Under the pieces are notes generated by a model. The model saw only the letters and a list, made by a program, of their open reading frames with translations. It did not search any database and was not told the origin of the DNA. 64,000 nt of DNA, from positions 2,515 to 66,514 of the forward strand of contig CAQFOZ010000003.1 in NCBI GenBank assembly GCA_948788915.1, read 5' to 3'. Shown here piece after piece: positions 42,404 to 51,111 of the stretch (positions are counted from its first letter, which is position 1; every line of letters starts with the position of its first letter). This DNA comes from an uncultured Muribaculaceae bacterium (GTDB taxonomy: Bacteria > Bacteroidota > Bacteroidia > Bacteroidales > Muribaculaceae). Made by a program: the position numbers and the translations under genes.

Positions 42404-44221
42404 TTACCAATCCAAATCAACGTCGTTGTTGACTCTACGCCAGGAAAGAATCTTGATCTGTGCGGAGATGTAGGTGTCGTTATCCTCTTTGGGGTGTTGA
42501 GGAATGATTGTTTCATCCGGATTCAAAACAGGAGTACCCAAACCGGTTACCGACTTTAACTTGATATCATAGATGTGATTACGCACCACACCATAATATC
42601 CATATCCGGTTTCGTTGAGTCCTTGACCCAGATGTTTGATATCTGTATAATAATAGGTTAGACCATCATGCCATATTTTGGCTCCGGGCATATTGGAAAG
42701 ATATTGATTTACCTCGTCAATATTTGTAAATTTCACGGTGCCGTTTCTGTCTTTGTAATAGTCATTGCTTTCAGCATCTGTTGTCAAATTCAGATAGCAT
42801 AAGTATCTTTCGCTTGCTTCTGTGTTGTCATTGGCTTTCCCTGCTTCTATAGCACTGACCAATTCTACCTCGTCTTGGGTAATGGTTCTATAACGTGTGA
42901 CTTGGGCATCACCTTCTCCTTCAACCTCTTTTACATAAATACCGCGTTCAATAAGTGCGAACATTGCAGTTTTCAGTTCACTTTCAGTGTATTCGAGACC
43001 TGCCCATTTTGCCAGGCTGACAGGAGTTGCATTTTTGCTTTCATCCAATGTCACGAGCACTGCGGCGATAATGGCTTGTGTGCGGTTGCTTTTCGCATTT
43101 TCCGGGTTGTAATCGCTCTTTGTGCCATCTGCAAAATTGTCAGCCGCATTTTCCTGACAATAAGTATGTTCTCCAATGTTCTTGCCGATGCTGGTGAGAT
43201 TATTATATTGAAGCGTAACACCGGTGGGGTTCACAGCCCAGTAAGAACGGTAGTATGCCGGATGATTCCAAAACCAAAGACCGCTTAGGTTAGACCACGC
43301 GATTGTGGAATTTACTTTTTTGATAAAGTAAGATTTATTGGCTGTTCCGGTAACATCCCAATTGGTAAATAGTATGTACACGTCTTTTTCGCCATTCTTA
43401 ATTACCACTCCTTCTTTATCCTTCGCTTTGACTGCAGTGTACGTTTTGCCTTTGTAGTTCACATTTTGGACAGTTTCCATTGGAGGAATCGCTTTCTGCT
43501 CTCCAATTGCGCTCTGGCCGGTTTTGTTCCATTCCGTGCTCAGCTTCACTTTTGCCACAACGCGCTCTATATGTACTTTAACAGGATTATTCAAAGCCTC
43601 TTCTTCTGAGGTGCAAAGGTTTTCCGGCTTTATAAATGCACGGGATACCTGGCCTTTTTCGTCTGCATATGATGAACTTGTCATCATGAAATTGGCAGTT
43701 CCGTCTGATTTGGATATAGAACTGTAGTCACCACTTAAGTTTGCGAGTTCAGTACGGTTATAGTCCTTGTTGTCATTAAGATTCGCTTTTTCGTAATTGG
43801 CTACGGCAATCATGGAGGCGACCTTTCCCTGGCTTTCCGGAGATATTACAATAATTGCTTTTAATTTTTGCTCAACATTCGGCATATTTGAGCCGTCTGT
43901 ATCTGGAACAGGGGTTGCATCCAGAAAGTTCTTATTGCCGGCAGAAATGCTGACCGGGCTTCCTGCGGCATCAAAGAAATAGAAGCGTAGCGAATTGACT
44001 TTGTTTTCATCCGGTGTGCCGATACCTTCTTGGAAGTCTCCGCTTCCCGGCTCAGTTCCTGCCTTGGTTTCATTCCCGGATGGACTAATAATTTCCACAG
44101 CCATGTACCGCCCTTCTTTCATGTCGCCACCCTCATTTACATTCGGGAGGTCTTTTTCGGAACATGCACAAAATAGTACCATTCCGAATAAACTTACAGA
44201 TACTTTGTGTAGTACTTTCAT
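42404..44221 (-). CDS. Major fimbrillin (Mfa1-type) lipoprotein
   Basis: 605 residues; lipobox FCAC (Cys20). The mature start (GRYMAVEIISPSGNETKAG) and body have the features of the Mfa1/fimbrillin family: NSLRFYFFDAAGSPV, MIAVANYEKANLN, a HIERVVAKVKLS strand and YGVVRNHIYDIKLKSVTGLG followed by the polymerisation tail AQIKILSWRRVNNDVDLDW. By analogy with P. gingivalis Mfa1, the lipidated precursor is exported, trimmed by a protease, and the subunits join by donor-strand exchange. It is third in the operon and is followed by a hairpin, which suits a highly expressed structural subunit. Confidence 0.88.
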   Translation of the reverse strand: MKVLHKVSVSLFGMVLFCACSEKDLPNVNEGGDMKEGRYMAVEIISPSGNETKAGTEPGSGDFQEGIGTPDENKVNSLRFYFFDAAGSPVSISAGNKNFLDATPVPDTDGSNMPNVEQKLKAIIVISPESQGKVASMIAVANYEKANLNDNKDYNRTELANLSGDYSSISKSDGTANFMMTSSSYADEKGQVSRAFIKPENLCTSEEEALNNPVKVHIERVVAKVKLSTEWNKTGQSAIGEQKAIPPMETVQNVNYKGKTYTAVKAKDKEGVVIKNGEKDVYILFTNWDVTGTANKSYFIKKVNSTIAWSNLSGLWFWNHPAYYRSYWAVNPTGVTLQYNNLTSIGKNIGEHTYCQENAADNFADGTKSDYNPENAKSNRTQAIIAAVLVTLDESKNATPVSLAKWAGLEYTESELKTAMFALIERGIYVKEVEGEGDAQVTRYRTITQDEVELVSAIEAGKANDNTEASERYLCYLNLTTDAESNDYYKDRNGTVKFTNIDEVNQYLSNMPGAKIWHDGLTYYYTDIKHLGQGLNETGYGYYGVVRNHIYDIKLKSVTGLGTPVLNPDETIIPQHPKEDNDTYISAQIKILSWRRVNNDVDLDW

Positions 44222-44287
44222 TTTTGATCCTGTTTTTATTGATTGAATTATTATTATTATTTGGTTTATATTATCTGTGTTATGTCA

Positions 44288-45712
44288 TTAACGTCTTTTG
44301 TCAAGCTCCCCGAGAGTGAGTGTCGCCTTTTCCAGACCCATCCCTTTCGCTTTGTCCAGATACCGGCGTGCCGTCGCAAAATCCTTCTCCCGTATAGCCA
44401 GTGCGCCACGTGCATAGGCAGCCTCGGCAGAGTCGCCTGCCTTATCCAGATATCGGTGTGCCGTCGCAAAATCATCTCGCCGGATAGCGGCATTGGCAGC
44501 ATTGAGGTTGGCAATCTCATCGTTCGGGAACATACGCACTGCTGTCTCGAAAACATCGGTAAATTCGTCAGTACCGGGTTCATACTTTCCGGCAACGAGG
44601 TAGAACTCGTTGAGACTAAGTTTCTGCGGCTGTTCTTCCATGATACGTTTTATCTCCTCTGTGTCGCTGAACTTGCGGATATTGTAATCTATGCGGTAAT
44701 CTGTATGGCGTAACGCCGGGTAGAAGTGCTGCAACATGAAGCGGTACTCTTCAGGGTAGCTGCGCTTGATTTTCGCTTCCTTGGCATCCGGCTCCATCTC
44801 ACTGTCGATCAAAGCCAGAATCTCTTCCCGATGACTGATGTTCGACTGTTCCACGTAGTGGCGCAATCCCGCCCAGTCCTCAGGCTCGTAGTCGGTACGG
44901 ATAATGTCGTCCGTAAAGTGGTACAGCTGACCGATGTGTTTTTTGAGCGCAGCGGTACGTCCCATGGCCAGCTCAGTGTTGTGTCTGTAGGGACTCTCCG
45001 GTGAGGCGAAACCTTTCAGCCACACGGAAGTGATGGTGACATCCCTGTCATCACGTACGGAGTCGATGGTGGCCTGTATCTTGCTCAGTTCGGTAGTGTT
45101 GTGGCGGTATTCAGGATAAATTACCGTCTGATCCACAGGGAAGTCTATGTACGCCGAACCGGACAGCGAACGGCTTTTCATGATTTCCGCTTCGGGCTGC
45201 ACAAATACCAGTTCAGGGAAGAAAGACTCGTGATGGAGGCCCAATATCCCTTCGTTCGCCGATAGCATTTTATGGCAGCAACCCCAGTCGCTGCGGTGGA
45301 ACTTGAGGGTCGCTCCGTCCATCCAGTCGTTGTATTCGATGAGATGGCTGTAGTATATGTCGTCCGGCTTATCCTTTGCCCGATAAACAATCTCTTTTTC
45401 ACCCGAAATGCTGCCTATGCCGTTTCTGACATAATAGTAATATCGTCTGCGCCCGTATATTCCTACGGATGGAAGATCCAGGGAATTCGCTCCGTTGACC
45501 AGACGCGGCGTGAGAAGCACGGCACGGTTGGAAGGCACGTCAAGGCCTTCCAAATCCATATCCATAACCACGTTCAGAAATTTCCCCTCGCGCTCCATTG
45601 CGAAATTTCCGACGGAAACACCGGGAATGATACTCTTTGCATCCTGCCCGTAAGCTTCCGGCATAAAGGCCATGCCCGACAGGATTAGCGTTAGATATGC
45701 CTTCCTTTTCAT
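44288..45712 (-). CDS. DUF3868 domain protein with OmpA-like and TPR regions
   Basis: 474 residues with a signal peptide (PEAYGQD). The N-terminal DUF3868 region (about residues 25-170) is a beta-rich domain linked to Bacteroidales fimbrial operons. A middle stretch with VTITSVWLKGFASPESPYRHN and LAMGRTAALKKHI resembles OmpA C-terminal peptidoglycan-binding sequences. The C-terminus has TPR-like repeats, two of them nearly identical at the DNA level (AHRYLDKAGDS, ARRYLDKAKGM). It probably helps assemble or anchor the fimbrial machinery at the envelope. It follows the DUF3575 gene by 12 bases. Confidence 0.85.
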   Translation of the reverse strand: MKRKAYLTLILSGMAFMPEAYGQDAKSIIPGVSVGNFAMEREGKFLNVVMDMDLEGLDVPSNRAVLLTPRLVNGANSLDLPSVGIYGRRRYYYYVRNGIGSISGEKEIVYRAKDKPDDIYYSHLIEYNDWMDGATLKFHRSDWGCCHKMLSANEGILGLHHESFFPELVFVQPEAEIMKSRSLSGSAYIDFPVDQTVIYPEYRHNTTELSKIQATIDSVRDDRDVTITSVWLKGFASPESPYRHNTELAMGRTAALKKHIGQLYHFTDDIIRTDYEPEDWAGLRHYVEQSNISHREEILALIDSEMEPDAKEAKIKRSYPEEYRFMLQHFYPALRHTDYRIDYNIRKFSDTEEIKRIMEEQPQKLSLNEFYLVAGKYEPGTDEFTDVFETAVRMFPNDEIANLNAANAAIRRDDFATAHRYLDKAGDSAEAAYARGALAIREKDFATARRYLDKAKGMGLEKATLTLGELDKRR

Positions 45713-45724
45713 GTCTGTTGTTGT

Positions 45725-46309
45725 TTAGAATAGATAAACAAGATTGATAGCCGCCTTGGTGGGCCCTACATAATGGTGCGGTTTGTTAGTCTCAACTCTC
45801 TTGCCACATCCGGTACACCGGAACTTGTCATAACGGGTATAGGAATAACCGAAACCTACTTCCGCTTCCAGATTCCAGTGACGGCCGAGAATCCATGCAT
45901 ATCCGTAGGCTATACCGGCTCCTGCGAACCATCCCTGATAACGGGAATCCTTCAGCTTCCGGGCATCAGTTCCCAAGAAATTGAGTTTGCCGTCAAAACC
46001 ACCGATATTGTATTGACCCCCATGCAGGTGGAATCCAAAAAAATGTGCACCAAAACGGTCGCATAGCCAGTGCCGGACTTCCGGTTGTATGGCCCAGTGC
46101 TTCCAACGCCTGTCATTCGAAAATTTCCAGCCGTTCAATTGTCCTGAAGCATCCAATGTCCATTTGGGTGCCAGCCCGACTTCAATGCCAAGATTCGGGC
46201 TTAAGACCGCATCGGAGAGAAAGTTGGTCTTTACTGCCACGTTTTGTCCCATGACAACATAAGATGCTACGGAAATGAAGATTGCAAGAAGTAAAATGAT
46301 TCGTTTCAT
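45725..46309 (-). CDS. DUF3575 domain outer-membrane protein, first gene of the fimbrial operon
   Basis: 194 residues with a signal peptide (SYVVMGQN). NFLSDAVLSPNLGIEVGLAP, WALQPEVRHWLCDRFGAHFF-like patterns (here WAIQPEVRHWLCDRFGAHFF) and the C-terminal INLVYLF indicate a small eight-stranded beta-barrel of the DUF3575 family, routinely found with DUF3868 and fimbrillin genes. GFGYSYTRYDKFRCTGCGK includes a CxxC. As the first gene, it lies 49 bases from the inner edge of the first inverted-repeat segment, placing the whole operon under whatever promoter that segment supplies. Confidence 0.88.
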   Translation of the reverse strand: MKRIILLLAIFISVASYVVMGQNVAVKTNFLSDAVLSPNLGIEVGLAPKWTLDASGQLNGWKFSNDRRWKHWAIQPEVRHWLCDRFGAHFFGFHLHGGQYNIGGFDGKLNFLGTDARKLKDSRYQGWFAGAGIAYGYAWILGRHWNLEAEVGFGYSYTRYDKFRCTGCGKRVETNKPHHYVGPTKAAINLVYLF

Positions 46310-46357
46310 TATTCCTTGGCCTTTATTTTTGTTTCTACATGTTTATCAGTTTTTGTT

Positions 46358-46591
46358 TCTCTTGTTAAGAGAAGTATTAAAGTATTAGATATGATATAAT
46401 TGACAGGAATACAGTAAATTATCAAGATTTGACATTGGGTTTTGCATGATATCTGTTATGATCTGACATTTATGAATGTTGCCAAATGGTAATTTTTTAA
46501 GCTCGTTTGTAAAGAAAACTTGCCTGTGCCTGCCAATTTATCAGATAAAATAATTACTTTTGTATTTATTTATACTTCTCTTAACAAGAGA
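46358..46591. other. Putative invertible segment 1 (fimbrial promoter switch)
   Basis: Bounded by a perfect 20-bp inverted repeat: TCTCTTGTTAAGAGAAGTAT (46358-46377) and its complement (46572-46591). Each repeat is itself an imperfect palindrome (CTTCTCTT/AAGAGA around a short spacer), as in tyrosine-recombinase core sites. Inside is a -7-like box TACTTTTG (46555-46562) reading rightward, away from the fimbrial genes. Inversion would place it at about 46387-46394 reading leftward, with a leader of about 70 bases before the DUF3575 gene. No gene lies inside. Confidence 0.7.
46555..46562 (+). promoter_or_regulatory. -7 element inside invertible segment 1
   Basis: TACTTTTG fits TAnnTTTG. No good TTTG box lies 19-21 bases upstream, so the promoter may be weak or activator-dependent. 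In this orientation it faces away from the fimbrial operon. Confidence 0.4.
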
Positions 46592-46744
46592 GTTGCGTTT
46601 TTTTTCTGCAAATTTTCAATGTAATTTCTGCTCATAAACATCCGTCCTTTCGTTTCCCTATTCGTCAGTCAAACTTTGTTGCGTTTTATCGGAACATTTC
46701 TGGTGGAATGAGTGAAAGTTCCCCTTTCAGAATAGATATACGAT

Positions 46745-46940
46745 AATTCTCTCTTTAAGAGAAGTTTTACGGATTAGTATTATTGATAATCAAATAGATA
46801 TGTATTATCATAAGGCTATTTGCAAAACAAGGTGGCATGGTTTTGTAGCTTCATTTGCCAGATTTCTAATTTTTTTAATGCGTATTTCATCTCTTTTTTA
46901 TATCTTTGCATTTGTAAAAACTTCTCTTAAAGAGAGAATT
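46745..46940. other. Putative invertible segment 2
   Basis: Bounded by a perfect 24-bp inverted repeat (46745-46768 and 46917-46940; core TCTCTTTAAGAGAAGTTTT), related to but two bases shorter in the spacer than that of segment 1. It contains TATCTTTG (46901-46908), a perfect -7 box, pointing right. On inversion it would read left through segment 1 into the fimbrial operon. Between the two segments (46592-46744) and from 46941 to 47083 I see no gene and no further copy of the site. Confidence 0.7.
46901..46908 (+). promoter_or_regulatory. -7 element inside invertible segment 2
   Basis: TATCTTTG matches TAnnTTTG exactly; the -33 region is not a good TTTG match. In this orientation the next feature downstream is the 3' end of the convergent recombinase gene, so the promoter drives no recognised gene as drawn. 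Confidence 0.45.
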
Positions 46941-47083
46941 ACGAATTAGTATAACATTTTTCTACAGACTAAGGCGGACTATTATATTTCGTATAATGGT
47001 AGGTTAAAGTATTTAAAGGCCAACAGTATGCCGATGCCCGTCTTTAGTTTGCATGACTGTTGCCGGTCAAAAGTTCAGCCCTG

Positions 47084-48292
47084 TCAAAGGATACTCAGCA
47101 CTATGGAATTGGCTTTATCGACTGAAGATGTGTCAAGAGAGGCCAGATAGATTCGGGTTGTGCTTTCGGAATCATGACCCAGGGCTTCGCTGATAATAGA
47201 TATTGATATGTTTTTGCTTCTGGCTATGCTTGCCCAGGAATGGCGCGCGACATAGCTGGTCAATGGAATTTCCAATCCGATTTGTTTGCCTATCTGTTTA
47301 AGCCTATCGTTCAGTTTATGGGCTGCATTCTTGTATTGAGTGCGTTTGTCTGTGCCGTCTTCCTTTATGATAGGTAGCAGATAAGGACTGGATCCGGTAT
47401 CATATTTGTCTATGATTTCTTGCATGGGCTTCTCCCATTTTATGAACAGTTGTTGGCTGTTTTTTTTACGACGGTAGACAAGTATGTTGCCCGGTAGGTC
47501 CTCCTTTTTTAGAAAAGCCATATCAATGAATGACATTCCACGTGTGTAGAATGAGAACATGAATAAATCTCGTGCATAATCGAGCTGAGGGAACAGACTC
47601 AGGTCAAGATTCTTGATTTCTTTGATACTTTTTGCAGAAAGTGCACGTTTAACTGTCTTGTCTATTCCTGTGTATACATGTCTGAACGGAAACCTCTGTA
47701 CGGTGAGTTCTTTATCTACTGCACGATTATAGATAGCTCGGAGGTTACGCATATAAAATGAGGTGGTGTTTTTGCAGAGGCCTCTTTCTCTCAGCCAGTG
47801 TTCGTATTCCGACATGAGATTGGAATCAAGGTCCTCTATTAGGATGTCTCGCCCTTCTCTGAATCGTTTGAAACTGTTGACTGCTGTTGAGTATTTGGCC
47901 GCAATCTGCTTCTTGCCAATCTGTGTCAGGCGGCTGATGAGGTCGGTGGCAAAAGAGACGAAACATCCATCGCTATCGGGAGCGTTGTAAAGTTCTATAA
48001 CCTTGTCCGAATTATATGGACAACCCGATTTGTCAAGTCTGGCTATGATTCTGGAAAGTCGTGAGACATTGAACGCCACTGCATCGCGCAAAGTAGACAG
48101 ATAATCGCAACGTTCAGTGTTGCTGCCGTCAGGCGTGACTATATTTGATTCCCTGGCGTTCCATTCGTATGGAAATAACTTGTAACCGGTATAGATTTGT
48201 CGGGTTACCCGGTTGTGGATGACCTGATAGAAGAGCGTCCCTGACTTGTCAGGCCGGGAAGAAGCCCTGAATTTGATTCTTACTGTAGCCAT
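47084..48292 (-). CDS. Tyrosine site-specific recombinase (probable DNA invertase)
   Basis: 402 residues of the Bacteroidetes integrase type: an N-terminal Arm-like region (ATVRIKFRASSRPDKSGTLF), a SAM-like core-binding domain (about 105-200) and a catalytic domain. Catalytic residues are FYTRGMSFIDM (Arg), TSYVARHSWAS (Arg and His, with Tyr in place of the usual first His of HxxR), LGHDSESTTRIYL (His, and Tyr nucleophile). It lies next to two inverted-repeat segments upstream of a fimbrial operon, the usual setting for promoter inversion. No tRNA, phage or conjugation gene lies near, so it is unlikely to be an island integrase. Its start lies 10 bases from a MITE end fragment. Confidence 0.9.
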   Translation of the reverse strand: MATVRIKFRASSRPDKSGTLFYQVIHNRVTRQIYTGYKLFPYEWNARESNIVTPDGSNTERCDYLSTLRDAVAFNVSRLSRIIARLDKSGCPYNSDKVIELYNAPDSDGCFVSFATDLISRLTQIGKKQIAAKYSTAVNSFKRFREGRDILIEDLDSNLMSEYEHWLRERGLCKNTTSFYMRNLRAIYNRAVDKELTVQRFPFRHVYTGIDKTVKRALSAKSIKEIKNLDLSLFPQLDYARDLFMFSFYTRGMSFIDMAFLKKEDLPGNILVYRRKKNSQQLFIKWEKPMQEIIDKYDTGSSPYLLPIIKEDGTDKRTQYKNAAHKLNDRLKQIGKQIGLEIPLTSYVARHSWASIARSKNISISIISEALGHDSESTTRIYLASLDTSSVDKANSIVLSIL

Positions 48293-48301
48293 AGATTTGC
48301 T

Positions 48302-48330
48302 TATCGTTTAAATTTGAATACTTATTATAA
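48302..48330 (-). repeat. End fragment of the MITE-like element
   Basis: TATCGTTTAAATTTGAATAC and the adjoining TTATTA match the right end of the 185-bp element (57314-57339). Only this end is present. It lies between the recombinase start codon and a hairpin, so it overlaps the likely recombinase leader or promoter. Confidence 0.6.
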
Positions 48331-48333
48331 TTA

Positions 48334-48370
48334 AAGAGAGATGTGTGTCTTTTTGACATACATCTCTCTT
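48334..48370. other. 16-bp hairpin in the divergent gap
   Basis: AAGAGAGATGTGTGTC (48334-48349) pairs with 48355-48370 (one G-T pair) over a TTTTT loop. It lies in the 275-base gap between the divergent recombinase and MG2-type genes. No T run follows on either strand that would make it a clear terminator. The rest of the gap is AT-rich with no gene. Confidence 0.65.
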
Positions 48371-48567
48371 ATTTTATTGGAATGTTATAATAATAATTTT
48401 TTATTGCTGTCCGATAAAATGAAATAAACTGAAAATTTGTTCAATTTTTTATTAAAAAGTAAGCTATTTGTTGTGATAATAATTATTATTATTAATTTTA
48501 CGAAGAATATCATTCTCAAATATGACCATTTTGATTATATCATATGGAAAGTTAAATTCATTTACGC

Positions 48568-51060
48568 ATGAAAAAAATTATATTCACAGCTTGGTTATTT
48601 CTTAGTATATTCGGATTAGAGGGGTATGCTTTGGAGCCGGATTCACTTGCATATTTATTGGGATACCAGGCATGGGTTTATCCGCAGGAGAAGGTTTATG
48701 TGGCTACTGATAAGGATGTATACACAGCTGGTGACACAATCCGTTTCCGGGCTTTCCTTGTTGACGCACTTAAATTAACCGGGAAAACAGACGGAAGCAA
48801 ATATGTTTATGTCGAGATCAAGAACCCTTTTGGGGAAACGGAGCAAAAGATAAAGGTTAAGGAGAGAAATGGTATTTTTGCCGGTATAGTCCCTCTTGCC
48901 GAAGAGATGGCAGAGGGGACTTATACTCTGGCGGGATATACCTTGTTTATGAAAAATCAGGGAGAAGATTATTTTTTCAAAAAACCATTACCTGTTAAAA
49001 GCCAACTGGCTAAGAAATATAAACTGGAGACACAATTTAAGGGGAATAGACTTATTACATCATTGACTGAACGTTTTAGCGACAAACCGGTTGCAGCAAA
49101 TGGAGTTTACCTCAATTCTAAAAAAGAAGTTTTGCAGGAGAATATTCATAACCGTTCCAATTTCAATTTCTCGTTAGGTTCAAAGGCTTTAAAAGAGGAT
49201 GTTCTGAAAGTTTGCTATGACAGATATGAAAAATTTGTAAGAATCCCTAAAGATACCTCTTCTCTCTCGGTTACTTTTCATCCGGAGGGCGGATACCTGA
49301 TACCTGAGGTAACAAACATTATGGCATTTAAGGCTCTTGGAACTTACGGCCTCTCTAAAGAGGTTAGTGGATACGTAGCTGACGAGACCGGAGATAAAGT
49401 ATGTGATATAGCAAGTTCTCATAAAGGAATGGGCACATTCTCTATGACCCCGAAGACAGGGAAGACTTATCATGCAGTGTTCAACGGTCAAAGGTTTGAT
49501 TTGCCTGAACCTAATCCCAAAGCTACGACTTTAAGTGTCAATACACGGAATCAGGAATCAATAACAATTAAAATAAAAGGTGAATTCAACCCTGATGACG
49601 TATTGTTTGCCGACAATTGCGGAATCGTGACATTCTTCAGTAAGACTACCAGACCGGAATTCAAAGTTAACCGCAAGATGTTGGGATCGGGCTTGATTCA
49701 ATTATATCTTGTAAACCCGAAAAACAATATCATCAGCAGCAGATTGATATTCAATAGAAACGGATATGTCTATTCCGATTCAATCAACTCCGTCCCGGAG
49801 GGAGACTATGTTGTCACTTCCCGCAAGAATGATTCCGGAGCGGTGCCGGTGCAATCCATTGTCTCGGAACTCATGCTGCAGAGCGACCTCAAGGGTCATA
49901 TCGAGAATCCGGATTACTATTTCATTTCCCCCGACAGCATCAAGGACTCACATCTTGACAACCTGATGCTTACCCAAGGGTGGAAGAGATATGATATTCA
50001 GAAAGCAATTAAAGGGGATTTTGACGAGCCTCAAGAGCCAATGGAAATTGGTGGTGAACTTACAGGAACTGTTTTTTCGCGATGGAAAAGAAAACCTCTT
50101 GAAGGGGCTGTGGTCAACGCTATTGCTCCTGAAATAAATTATGTAGGCGCTACCGAAACGGATGGTTCCGGTAGATATGCATTAAATGGTGTGGATTGGC
50201 CTGACGGCACATTCTTTATTTTACAGGCGTTCAATAAAGAAGGTAATAAAGAACATAATATAGAAATAGATATTGATGACCCTGTTGTTGTGAGGAATCT
50301 TCCGGAAGACCTGTGCGCAACAGTTACTGATTCGTATATCTTTGATAACGGAGCTGTCTGGCTTAAGGAATTAGAAGTAAAAGCTCAAAAATCAGACGAA
50401 GAGGTACGTCTGGATATGCTTAGGGCGTTGGGAGTAAAAACCATGACTTCAAATGAAATTCAAGAAATGAATATCACCTCATTTGATGAGGTAGTCCGTA
50501 AAATTCCTGGATTGACAATTATGAATGGAACTCTTGTAAATCCGGGAGCAAAAAAATTAAACGGATCAACAATAGTTGAGATATGGGTGGATGGAACGCG
50601 CTGGACACCGTATAACGAAACGGTACCATCAAATGATTCAAGTTATGGTGCCATACCTCATAATATATTTACAGAATTTGCTAATCAATACCCCATTCAT
50701 GTTGTCAAGAGTATTCAATATTATAGACCTTCTGCCGCACTCATAATAAGTATGTCGGCAGCTGATAATGGCGGTGCACTTGTAGTTACCACTAAGGATG
50801 GTTCCGATCTGACGGACTGGGATCAAGACCTTTTCCTGAAAAGAGTAACCCCTCTGGGTTATCAGGATGAGGCGGAGGCTTACAAACCTCACTTCACATA
50901 TGATCCGATTGATGAGACTACTCAGACCTCATACTGGTATCCGCAGGTGCACAACTTGGATGATTTCATTCCCCTTGAAAATTCGACAACTGTAATAGAG
51001 GGAATCACTGAGACCGGGCTCCCTTATATGGGGAAAATAAAAAGTAAAAAGAAAAAGTAA
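48568..51060 (+). CDS. MG2-domain protein with TonB-plug-like C-terminus
   Basis: 830 residues with a signal peptide (LEGYALEP). The early part (about residues 40-130) is a macroglobulin MG2-type beta-sandwich (KVYVATDKDVYTAGDTIRFRAFLVD). A carboxypeptidase-regulatory-like domain lies near 495-560 (GTVFSRWKRKPLEGAVVNAI), and a region at 625-740 resembles a TonB-receptor plug (MTSNEIQEMNITSFDEVVRKIPG, then VEIWVDGTRW, GALVVTTKDG), but no beta-barrel follows. Proteins of this layout are common and uncharacterised in Bacteroidales. No thioester motif is seen. It is monocistronic as far as visible. An envelope-associated role is likely; the function is unknown. Confidence 0.82.
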   Translation: MKKIIFTAWLFLSIFGLEGYALEPDSLAYLLGYQAWVYPQEKVYVATDKDVYTAGDTIRFRAFLVDALKLTGKTDGSKYVYVEIKNPFGETEQKIKVKERNGIFAGIVPLAEEMAEGTYTLAGYTLFMKNQGEDYFFKKPLPVKSQLAKKYKLETQFKGNRLITSLTERFSDKPVAANGVYLNSKKEVLQENIHNRSNFNFSLGSKALKEDVLKVCYDRYEKFVRIPKDTSSLSVTFHPEGGYLIPEVTNIMAFKALGTYGLSKEVSGYVADETGDKVCDIASSHKGMGTFSMTPKTGKTYHAVFNGQRFDLPEPNPKATTLSVNTRNQESITIKIKGEFNPDDVLFADNCGIVTFFSKTTRPEFKVNRKMLGSGLIQLYLVNPKNNIISSRLIFNRNGYVYSDSINSVPEGDYVVTSRKNDSGAVPVQSIVSELMLQSDLKGHIENPDYYFISPDSIKDSHLDNLMLTQGWKRYDIQKAIKGDFDEPQEPMEIGGELTGTVFSRWKRKPLEGAVVNAIAPEINYVGATETDGSGRYALNGVDWPDGTFFILQAFNKEGNKEHNIEIDIDDPVVVRNLPEDLCATVTDSYIFDNGAVWLKELEVKAQKSDEEVRLDMLRALGVKTMTSNEIQEMNITSFDEVVRKIPGLTIMNGTLVNPGAKKLNGSTIVEIWVDGTRWTPYNETVPSNDSSYGAIPHNIFTEFANQYPIHVVKSIQYYRPSAALIISMSAADNGGALVVTTKDGSDLTDWDQDLFLKRVTPLGYQDEAEAYKPHFTYDPIDETTQTSYWYPQVHNLDDFIPLENSTTVIEGITETGLPYMGKIKSKKKK

Positions 51061-51111
51061 ATTGTAAGTAGTTGAATTGCGGAAGAATAACTTATAAATG
51101 AATGCTAAAGA

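Noticed and set aside
42154..42516. 120-codon minus-strand frame in the fimbrillin-anchor gap
   Set aside because: It overlaps the fimbrillin 3' end in another frame and spans two hairpins; no domain is seen.
47084..48292. Integrase of a prophage or integrative element
   Set aside because: No phage, conjugation or cargo genes and no tRNA attachment site lie nearby; the neighbouring inverted repeats and fimbrial operon fit a DNA invertase better.
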